The notes beneath the pieces were generated by a model. It saw only the letters and a program-made list of their open reading frames with translations. It searched no databases and had not been told where the DNA came from. Of a stretch of 64,000 nucleotides of DNA, positions 56,124 to 64,000 are shown in pieces. A program made the translations under genes and the position numbers. Within the stretch, counting starts at the first letter, position 1; the number at the start of each line of letters is the position of its first letter. This stretch comes from Diacronema lutheri (Eukaryota; Haptophyta; Pavlovophyceae; Pavlovales; Pavlovaceae): positions 806,001 through 870,000 of the forward strand of contig JAGTXO010000007.1 of the NCBI GenBank assembly GCA_019448385.1, written 5' to 3'.

Positions 56124-57878
56124 CTACAATGGCGGCTCGTGGCCGCGCGCCAGGTTGGCCTCGAGCTGCTCGAGCCGCGCACGGATGCGCGCGAGAAGAT
56201 CCGCACCCTCGGCGCCGTCGAGCAGGCCCGGCGCGCCGCGCGGCTGCGCGCCACGCGCCACGCGCCGCGGCGCAGCGCGCTCGGGCGCGCTCGGCTCGGA
56301 CGAGGCGGGCCGCCGCCTGCCGAGCAGCCGCTCGAGCCGCTCGAGCTCACGCCGGACGACGCCCATCTCCGCCGCGAACCCCTCCATGTCAAGTCTGCGC
56401 CGCGCGCCGAGCCGCGCGAGCTGCTCCTTCAGGCGGCCGACCTGCGCCTCGAGCTCGGCGGCGCGCGCGTCGGCGGCGAGCTGCAGCGCGCCGTGCTTCT
56501 CGACGAGCAGCCTGCTCGCCTCCTCGGCCGACCGCAGCTGCACGTTATACGCGTCGTCCCATGAGCCACCGCGCACCGCGGCCGCTTTGTCGGAAATGCG
56601 CATCTGCGCGGACGCCTTGTCGACGAGCTCGCGCACTTGAGACTTGGCACTCGCAAGCTCGGCATGCATCACCTGCCGGCATCGAGCGGGCGGCGCGTGG
56701 CAAGTCGCGCGTGGGCGCGCGCGTGGGCGCGCGCGTGGGCGCGCGCGTGGGCGCGCGCGTGGGCGCGCGCGTGGGCGCGCGCGTGGGCGCGCGCGTGGGC
56801 GCGGCGCGCCGAGACGGCCGGCACGCGTTTCTGCGCGCGCGCGCACGGCAATCTTGTCGGCGTCGCGGCTTTGCCGCTGCCACGCGTCGGCGCGCAGCGC
56901 CAGGTAGTCGCGCATCGTCTGCGCGAGCACGGCCTCGGTCTCGCCCAGCTTCGCGAGCGCGGTGCTGTGCGACTGGCTGAGGGCAACGCTCTCGCCGTGC
57001 ACCTGCGCCTCGCGTGCGCGCCGGTCGTCGAGCATGGCGGAGATGCGCTCGGCGGCGAGCTGCTCGTGCTGGCGCAGTTGCGTGCGCAGCGACTCGACCG
57101 TGAGCAGCAGCGACTCGACCCGCTCATTGGGCAAGTAGACCGTACGTAAAATACGGCCACCTGAGTCGCCCCCCTGCGCGCCGGCCACGCCGCGCGTCGG
57201 CGCGGCGTACGCGAGCGTGCTCGCGCCGCGCGGCGCTGTGGACGGACGCGCCTTGCCGCCGCGCATCATTGAGCCGCGCAGGCTCAGATCGTCACCGTAC
57301 TCGTCGGCGTCGCGCGTGCGCTCAGCATCGGCCATGCCCGCGCGCGTCGGGACGACGAGCCTCTCGACCGAGCGCTCATCCGCGCGGCGTGCTGAGTGCG
57401 TGAGATTGCCCTTGGCACCCGCGCGCCGATTCGCCCCGGCCGCGCCAGGGCGTGCCACCGCGAGCACGTGCGGCGCGCGCGTGAAGCCGTCGGGCACCTG
57501 GCCGTGGTAGTTGGTCACCTCCTGCGCGACTGGCTGCGCGAGCGCGAGCAGATGCTGGACGTGGCGGCGCGACTCAATCTCGTGCAACTTGATCTCGTCG
57601 CACCGCGCCTCCACTTTGAGCCGCGCCTCGCGCTCCTCCCAGAGGAACATGTGCGCGTCGCTCAGCGCCTTTCGCAGCTCTGCGTTCTCCGCCTCGCGCC
57701 GGCGCGCCTCCCACTGCGCCGCGTGCACGTCGGCCTGCGAGGCAAGGCCTTTTTCCACCCAGAGCTGCACGTCGGACAGCTCGCGCTCCGCCAGCTGCAC
57801 CCTCTGCTTGTAGTACGCAACCTGTGCCTCTGGCGGGAGCTGGAGGGCAAGCTCGTCACCATGGTCGCCTGCCGTCAT
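56124..57878 (-). CDS. Coiled-coil protein, CCDC77-like
   Basis: Two exons (57878-56847, 56672-56124) encode 526 residues. Long heptad regions are AYYKQRVQLAERELSDVQLW, EARRREAENAELRKALSDAH, RVESLLLTVESLRTQLRQHE, ELASAKSQVRELVDKASAQM and ELEAQVGRLKEQLARLG. The opening YYKQRV helix and the mid-protein VESLLLxVESLxxQL segment recall CCDC77, a centrosomal/basal-body-associated protein of flagellated eukaryotes, but coiled coils are easily confused. A basic low-complexity middle links the two halves. The intron contains a 12-bp tandem repeat and is in frame. A TTTAAAAAG box lies 28 bp upstream. Confidence 0.55.
   Translation of the reverse strand: MTAGDHGDELALQLPPEAQVAYYKQRVQLAERELSDVQLWVEKGLASQADVHAAQWEARRREAENAELRKALSDAHMFLWEEREARLKVEARCDEIKLHEIESRRHVQHLLALAQPVAQEVTNYHGQVPDGFTRAPHVLAVARPGAAGANRRAGAKGNLTHSARRADERSVERLVVPTRAGMADAERTRDADEYGDDLSLRGSMMRGGKARPSTAPRGASTLAYAAPTRGVAGAQGGDSGGRILRTVYLPNERVESLLLTVESLRTQLRQHEQLAAERISAMLDDRRAREAQVHGESVALSQSHSTALAKLGETEAVLAQTMRDYLALRADAWQRQSRDADKIAVRARAETRAGRLGAPRPRARPRARPRARPRARPRARPRARPRARPRATCHAPPARCRQVMHAELASAKSQVRELVDKASAQMRISDKAAAVRGGSWDDAYNVQLRSAEEASRLLVEKHGALQLAADARAAELEAQVGRLKEQLARLGARRRLDMEGFAAEMGVVRRELERLERLLGRRRPASSEPSAPERAAPRRVARGAQPRGAPGLLDGAEGADLLARIRARLEQLEANLARGHEPPL
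56706..56806. repeat. 12-bp tandem repeat in the CCDC77-like intron
   Basis: Eight to nine copies of GTGGGCGCGCGC within intron 56673-56846. Confidence 0.85.
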
Positions 57879-57906
57879 GATTTGAATACAGTAGATTTGA
57901 ATCGAC

Positions 57907-57915
57907 TTTAAAAAG
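57907..57915 (-). promoter_or_regulatory. TTTAAAAAG box upstream of the CCDC77-like gene
   Basis: AT block 28 bp before the ATG (57878) on the minus strand, in a short AT-rich island. Confidence 0.35.
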
Positions 57916-58045
57916 ATCGGGGCCACGCGGGCCTCATGAAGCCTGAACTTGGTCTTCCCGCCCCTGGCGCTGCGCGTCATTGAGCGCTGCGCCGTCCGCA
58001 CCCGCGCATTCGACCGACCGCCCGGCGCCAAGCCGCCAGCGGCAA

Positions 58046-59756
58046 TCACGCGCTCGCCGTGCGTCCACCGGCGCTCGCACGCGCGCCCTTCGAGGCGCGC
58101 CTCGCGCCCGCGGCGCGCTTGGCAGCCGGCCTCGCGGCCGCCGCCGCAGCGCCGGTGGCCCGTGATCCAGCGTGCCGCTTGCCCGCCGGCTGCGGCGGCT
58201 CGGCAAGCTGGCGCTTGGATGCCGACGCGCGCGCCCCGCCTGCCGCCGCGCCCGCCGCCGTGCGCGCCACGCGTCCGTGCCGCGCGACGGCGTGCGGTGA
58301 CGCGCCGCCCGGCCCAGCGAGCGCGCCGCCGCACGAGCTGGCAGCCGCGCCCGTGCTCGCCGCCGCGGCGCCCGTCGCCGGCGCCGAGCACATGCGGCGT
58401 TCAAAGTCAGCGATGGCGACGGGCGCCGCGTCGAGCGCATGCGCCGGCTCCCACGTCGAGGGCTCGCCCAGCTCGTCGGCCCAGCGCACGCGGTACTGCA
58501 GCGTCCGCCCGGCGCCACGCCGCTCGACGACCTCGTGCACCTCAAACCGCGCCTCGAGCCGGCCGCCCGGCCCGTCGCCCAGACAGAAGAGCGCGTCGCC
58601 GCGGCAGACGGCAAGCGCGCCGTTCGGCATGATGAGCGTGTCGCGCAGGTCCGCCGCGCCGTCCATCGGCTCGGCGGGCGGCCACATGCTTGGCGCGATG
58701 AGCAGCTCGCGCGCGCGCCGCATGTGCGCCGTCGGCACGGCCGACGCGTCCGCGCGCGCGCTCGCCTCGCCGCTGCCGCCCGCCGCGCCGCGCGTCGTCG
58801 CGCGGCGCGCGAGCGCGCCGCCGTCGGCATCCGCGCACGCGCACGCGCGTCGGCGCCCGCGCGCGCTTTCCGCTTCGGCCGCGCCGGCGCTTGGCGCCGA
58901 CGCCGACGGCTGCGGCGGCCGGTTGCCGTGCGCTGATGCGCCGCCGCCGTCGGCGCCGCCAGACGGCGCGGTCGTGGCCGGGTCCGGGTGCGGGTCCGGG
59001 TTGGCCGGCGGCTGCGGCGTGGGCAGCTCTGGCCGTTCGCGCAGGGAAAGTGCCATCATGTACGAAACGTCGCCAAACTGGTCGAGGTGCGCCTGGTCGG
59101 ACGCCGCCCAATGGTAATAGGGCTGAAGGCGCCGGGCCTCGCCACCGCCACCGCCGCCGCCGCCACGCGCGCCGCCCGAGCCGCTCGACTCGGCGGCGCC
59201 GTAGCGCGCGACGGCTCCGACGCGCCGGAAGCCGAGGCCTTCGTAAAAGGGCACGGCGCCGAGCGCGGCCTGCAGCACGACGTAGTCGTATTTACCGTTG
59301 GCGCGCATTTCGTCGATCGCCAGTTGCACGAGCCAACGGCCGCAGCCGAGCGCGGCGAGAAGTGAGACCTCGGCGACGCGCGGCCAGACGACGCCCGTGT
59401 CGCGCGGGTCGCCCGAGCGCTCCTGCGCGTTGAGCGCGGCGGCGAGCTCGCCCGCGGCAGAGTCGACCGCCCGCTCGGCCAGCTGCCCGGCAGGGCGGGG
59501 CACGTCAGGCTCGGCCGTGCGCTCACGCACGCGGACGCGCGTGCCGCGCGCGAGCCGCGTGCCCGGCCGGAGCGGCGCGGGCAGCGGGGCGCAGCCGGAC
59601 GCCGCCGCCGCCGCCGCCGCGGGCGCGCCGCCGGCAACCGAGCCTGACGGGCGCGGCGCGTTGAGCGCGGCGAGGTCGACGAGGGCGAGGTCGAGCTCGT
59701 CGCAAAGCTCGGCGGCGGTCATGGCGCGCTGCAGCGCGCGCACGTCGGCGCTGTGC

Positions 59757-59793
<37 letters not shown>

Positions 59794-61680
59794 GCGAGCG
59801 CCCGTTCGCGCTCGCGGCCGGGCCGCCGCCTGTGTTTGCGCTCGTGCGAATCGACGTGCGGGGCGTGAGAATGGTCGCGGCGGTGAGGCGCGGATGCTCC
59901 GATCGGTTGAGGCGCAGGAGCTCGGAGAGGCGCACGCCCGTCCGCTGCGCGACGGCGCGCAGCGCGATCGGCTCGTCGCCCGACACAAACCTGCGCGCGC
60001 GCGCCCGTGCACGCCAAACGGGGCGCGTCGCCGCGCGCGGCGCGGGGGCGGACCCGATGCGCACCGTCGGCGTGCATCCACGGACGTATGCGCGCGCGGG
60101 CGGATGACGCAGGAAAGCCAAGCACAGCGACGCCCGTGCGTGCGCGCGCGCGTCGCCGTGCCGCGCGGGCGCACGCGAACGCCCGCCCACCACGCGCGTC
60201 CGCCGCGCCCCGCGGCCGCGCGGCGCTATGCGGCGCGGCTGATCGCGGCGCGCGCGCGCGTCCGCGCGCGCCACGCCCGCGCCGCGCTGCCGCCGCGCCG
60301 CACCTGCCGGGCTCCGCGGTCCGGCCCTGCGCGCGCAGCCTACGCACGGCGGCGTTGGCGGCGCGCAGCGGCGCGAGGCTCGACGCCGGGTGCGACGAGT
60401 TCCAGCTGAACTCGCGTGCCCACGTGGTGAAGGTGGTCAGCACGATGTACCCTGCTCGGCGTGGCGCGGCGCGGCGCAACGCGGCGCGGCGCGGCGCGTG
60501 GGCCACGGCGCGCGCGCGGCGGCCGGCTGGCGATGCGGCCGAGCGGGGCCGCGCAACCCCGGCGCGCGTGAGGGCGCTCGCGCCACGAAGCACACCGTGC
60601 GCCATGCGGCATGCCGCGCGGCGCACCGAGAAGATGACCGTGGACCTTGTGCCGCAGCTGGTAGCCAAAGATCGGGTCGTCCAAATCGAGCCGATCCGCC
60701 ATGTACGCGACAGGCAGCGATGGCAGCTGCGCGCGCAGCCGCAGCTTGCGCTGCCTGCGTGTCGCGGCCTCGTCGGCAAGCGCGGCCATCTCGACGATGC
60801 ACGCGAACCAATGGAGGCGCGAGGGCGGCTCGAGTAGGCAGCACTCGCCCAGATCGGCGCTCGCCTGCGCGACTCGCGCAAAATCATAGAAGGCATGGCC
60901 GGGCAGCGCGCACCGCGCAGCCACGCGCGGCGGCGTGCCGGCGCCGTGCACGGACGCGTGTTCGCTCACGGCGCGGCTCGGCGCGCCGGCGGCGCACCCG
61001 CTCGGCTCGGCCGCGCGCGCAGCGCCGTCCGCGCTCGCTCCCGCCACGCCGCGTCCCGCCGAGCGCGTCGACGGGCCGCGCGCGCCACGCGTCGACGCGG
61101 CGCGCGGCTCATCGGCCGCGGCCGTCGGCAGCGGCGGTGCGGGCTCGACGGGCGGCGCCGCGCGCAGCGCCCACTGGCGCTCGGCGGCGGGGACGTGCAC
61201 GCGCACGTTCGCGGGTGCGGCGGCGCTCGGTCCAGGCGCGCCTGCCGGGCCCATCGCTCCGCCCACCCGCCGGCGCGAGCGCGCGAGCTGTGGCTGCTCG
61301 GCTGCGGGCTTGACGTCGAGCAGCAGGTGCGAGCGCGCGGCGAGCGCAGAGACGGAGAGCGAGCCTGCGGCGGGTGCGGCGGCGCGCGGCTTGCTCACGC
61401 GTGGCATCGTGCCATCCGTATCGCCCATGCCGTCGCCCTCGGCTGCGCCCAGCTCCGCCGCCGCCGCCGCGCCCGCGCGGCGCGCGCCGCGGCCACCGCC
61501 GTCTGCGCGCTTGGTGCCCGGCGCGTCGCCATTGGGCGCGGGCGGGCGTACGAGCACGGCGACCTGGTGGGCGTATGAGGCGGCCGTGTCCTTCTTGCCC
61601 GGCGCGGCGTTGTCCGAGAGCTGCTTGAGGATCCGCTGCAGCCGCCGTTCGGCCGCGGAGAGGTCGTGCTTCCTAGTCAT
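58046..61680 (-). CDS. LysM-like / GNAT acetyltransferase / chromo domain fusion protein
   Basis: Three exons (61680-60627, 60451-60340, 59990-58046) encode 1036 residues. The N-terminus is helical ([17 protein letters not shown]), then low-complexity, then a conserved block [20 protein letters not shown] ... [20 protein letters not shown]. Residues about 389-435 look like Lys[21 protein letters not shown] then [23 protein letters not shown] elements follow at about 600-680: [40 protein letters not shown] and [11 protein letters not shown] chromo domain lies at about 867-920: [20 protein letters not shown] then [14 protein letters not shown]. The tail is basic. The chromo domain plus acetyltransferase suggests a chromatin enzyme; LysM in such a protein is unexpected. 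Exon 2/3 is best joined by a GC donor. Divergent from eL18. Confidence 0.75.
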
Positions 61681-61824
61681 CCTGGGCCGGCATCTTGGCG
61701 TTTTCTCGCGGCCGAGTTTAATCCTTTGAGAGGACGGCGCGTCCGGACAGCGCACGGTGGCCGTCCGGACTTTGGAAAGCCACGCGACGAGGGCGCACCC
61801 CAAGGGCTCCGCGCGCGCAAAGCG

Positions 61825-62546
61825 ATGGGCATCGACCTCAAGGCCGGCGGCCGCCGCGTGGGCGGGCACCAGCGCAAAGCGCCCAAGTCGAACAACATCT
61901 ACCTGCGCTTGCTCGTGAAGCTTTACCGCTTCCTCGCGCGCCGCACCGGCAGCAAGGTGAACAAGACGATCTTGCAGCGCCTCTTCATGTCCAAGGTGAA
62001 CCGGCCGCCTCTCTCGCTGTCGAAGCTGACCCAGCACATGAAGGAGAAGCCGGCGGACAAGATCGCCGTCGTCGTCGGCGCGATCACCGACGATGTCCGG
62101 CTTCTTGAGGTGCCCAAGCTGCGCGTCGCGGCGCTGCGCTTCACGCACACTGCGCGCGCGCGCATCGTTAACGCCGGCGGCGAGTGCCTCACCTTTGACC
62201 AGCTCGCGCTCGCGTCGCCCACGGGCGAGAGCGCGGTGCTGCTCCGCGGCACCAAGGCGCGCGAAGCCGTCAAGCACTTTGGCGCGCCGGGTGTGCCGGG
62301 CAGCCACGCCAAGTGCGCGCGCGCGCGCGTGCGCGGCACGGCCGGCGGCCGATGCGCGCCGGCGGTCGGCGGCCGATGCGCGCCGGGTCAGCGGCCGCGG
62401 GCCCACGACGCTGACCTTCCTTTCCCCCGTCCCCCGCCGCGCGCAACATCTGCGCGCCGCGCTCGCGCAGGCCGTACGTGCGCCACAAGGGCCGCAAGTT
62501 TGAAAAGGCGCGCGGCCGGCGCGCAAGCCGCGGCTTCAAGGTGTAG
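61825..62546 (+). CDS. RPL18: 60S ribosomal protein eL18
   Basis: Two exons (61825-62312, 62471-62546) encode 187 residues, the usual length. The sequence is canonical: [78 protein letters not shown] and the C-terminal [20 protein letters not shown] then ASRGFKV, produced by the phase 2 splice. It is part of the large ribosomal subunit in the cytosol. The ATG shares a 144-bp divergent promoter region with the GNAT fusion gene. Confidence 0.96.
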
Positions 62547-63000
62547 GCCACACTGGGTGCGTGCGTGGGCATGCGCGTTTGGACGAGGGCGCACGATCGA
62601 TCGCGCCGCTGCCACCGAGGGCCAATCGTCGAGGCGAGCGTGGCGCAGCCAGCCTCCGCGCCAGCGACCGTATAACAGGCTGCGCGAAAAAATGTTCCGT
62701 GGCGCGGAGTCGCCAGGCCGCTCGCGGCATCGTCTATGCGAGTCTGTAGAGTGGCGGATGACTACGCCAGTTTTTTTTGCACGCACGTGCGCACGCTGCG
62801 CGGCGAGATGGGAACCTGTGTGGGTGGCGAGATGTGAAATGTCTTTTTTTTCCCGTTAGTGGTTTGGTTTGGCCATCCGGGTTGTAGTGTCCGGACCGAG
62901 TCGTAGCACCCGGACCTAAACGGCTTTATCGGCGCACATGCCTTGCTTTTAAGGGCGACTCGACGCCGAGTACCTCCGGTCCCTGTAAGGTGCGAGGTTG
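62547..63000. other. Intergenic region without a supported gene
   Basis: From 62760 the composition changes to T-rich (TTTTTTTTGCACGC near 62770, TTTTTTTTCCCG near 62842), with GGTTTGGTTTGGCC and two CCGGAC(C/A) words. This is a likely 3' end of eL18 and promoter of the next gene; no RNA gene was recognised. Confidence 0.5.
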
Positions 63001-63584
63001 ATGGAGGGCGGCGAGCGAAATGGGCTCGCCGACTTTGAGCTTGGTCGCAACGGGGGCAGGGGCGGGGGCGGCTGGCTGCAGGGCGCGGAGAGCACTGATT
63101 TGGCGCTCGCCGCGCGCCCGCCCGCCGACGAGCCGCTGGAGCTGCTGCCGGCGGGCGGACGCTGCGCAAATTATCCGCATGCACACCACCCTGGCAGCGC
63201 GTACGCGCCGGCATGCCCGGCGCTGGACGGGCGGACGGGCGTGGCGTTCTTCGGTGACGGCGCCAGCATGCCGTCCACGCCCGGCCTGCCAGTCTCGTGC
63301 TCGCGGCTGGCGACGCCGAGTGGGTGCATCGATTCGGGCAGCTGGGCGTGTGCGGTCTCGTCCACGTCCGCGCTCGGCGGGCAGCTGGGGCGGGACGGCG
63401 GATGGCCCGCGGAGCTGCCGCTCGGCATGTCCGGAGAGTACGGCCTGCGCGCGCTGCCATACGGCATGCACCAGGCGGCGCAGCTCACGAGCAACGTGAA
63501 CGATGCAGGTGGCTTTCGGCACGGCCATGCGCAGGCCGGCGCGCATCTCGACACTTTTCAAATGGCGCAGCAATGCGGGCTGAT

Positions 63585-63628
<44 letters not shown>

Positions 63629-64000
63629 TCCAGCTCATGCATCTCCAGCAGCAACAGCTCCAGCAGCAGCAGATGCCGCTTGCCGACTTCCTCACGCCGC
63701 GCTGGGCGCACACGGGCGCGATGGTTGTCGGCGGGCCCGGCGGCATGGCGCCTTTCGGGCTGCACGGCGACCCGTACGGCGCGGCGCTGCAGTCGACCGC
63801 GCCGTCGCTCATCCCGTCGCCCTACCAGTGGATGTCGCCGGCGGCGCACGGCATCGTGGTCGCCGAGCCCCTGCGGCAAGGCGGGGGCCCGCCGCGCGGC
63901 TACGGTTTCATGCCGCCCGTGCCGCGCTCGCGCCGCAACGCGGCGGAGAAGAAGAACATGGGCATGTGCGACAAATGCGGCGCGCGCCGGCGCGGCTATG
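63001..64000 (+). CDS. Q-rich putative DNA-binding protein (5' part, runs off the right edge)
   Basis: The frame is open from ATG 63001 to the window end (333 residues so far). The N-terminal 190 residues are Gly/Ala/Leu-rich and polar. A (CAG)14 tract encodes poly-Gln at about 196-209, followed by further QQQQLQ runs and a Met/Pro/Gly-rich segment (HGDPYGAALQSTAPSLIPSP then YQWM). At the edge a basic stretch RSRRNAAEKKNMGMCDKCGA starts what looks like a zinc-binding, DNA-binding domain. Architecture suggests a transcription factor with a Q-rich activation region, but the defining domain lies beyond the window. Confidence 0.6.
63586..63627 (+). repeat. (CAG)14 trinucleotide tract
   Basis: Pure CAG run encoding poly-Gln within the last gene, followed by interrupted CAG repeats. 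Confidence 0.9.

Overview
This window looks like nuclear DNA of a single-celled alga, most likely a haptophyte. It is extremely GC-rich and gene-dense. Most genes carry short introns that begin GTGCGCG and end GCGCAG. A few introns fit better as GC-AG, several carry long poly(G) or poly(C) tracts, and genes are often divergently paired with only tens of bases between start codons. The proteins are eukaryotic (NDUFS4, BRX1, eL18, CDK20, an ERGIC-53/VIP36-type lectin, a GT29 sialyltransferase, DGAT2), with algal or bacterial-type additions (stand-alone PyrF, AI-2E/PerM permease, BtuF-like protein, hydroxyproline-rich glycoprotein). The haptophyte assignment is inferred from this mix; a pelagophyte or another GC-rich alga is not excluded.

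Layout. 0-6 kb: an edge-truncated membrane protein, divergent NDUFS4, an FkbM-type methyltransferase remnant, and a single gene fusing TenA, a HAD phosphatase, ThiD and ThiE, which covers the pyrimidine and coupling steps of thiamine synthesis. 6-11 kb: PyrF divergent from the L-type lectin, then a PPC-domain protein. 11-19 kb: tRNA-Phe, the sialyltransferase, BRX1, a CPA2 cation/proton antiporter, and a BtuF-like/DUF5522 fusion. 19-30 kb: DGAT2-like enzyme, an MTBP-like candidate, a DGQHR-motif protein, a Golgi-type sulfotransferase and CDK20. 30-36 kb: a chromo/Agenet protein, a 2.1-kb element with terminal inverted repeats and a frame-broken zinc-ribbon ORF, an HRGP membrane protein and a rhomboid protease. 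36-43 kb: a large gene with the Fanzor (eukaryotic TnpB, OMEGA nuclease) signature, followed by a second frame-broken coding remnant. 43-53 kb: a divergent cyclophilin and a type II membrane M1 aminopeptidase whose large intron holds two minisatellites. 53-64 kb: an RRM-like protein, an AI-2E family permease, a coiled-coil protein (CCDC77-like), a LysM-GNAT-chromo fusion, eL18 and the start of a Q-rich putative DNA-binding protein.

Most exon structures were worked out by hand by requiring GT/GC...AG boundaries, phase agreement and continuity of known protein families. Intron phases add up for every multi-exon model whose junctions are given. Weak points are stated in the entries: the first exon of the Fanzor gene, the fifth junction of the aminopeptidase, and some start codons.

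The accessory signals cluster between 31 and 43 kb: the TIR element, the Fanzor-type nuclease gene, repeats around them, and two multi-frameshift coding remnants. This is the part of the window most likely to hold something undescribed.
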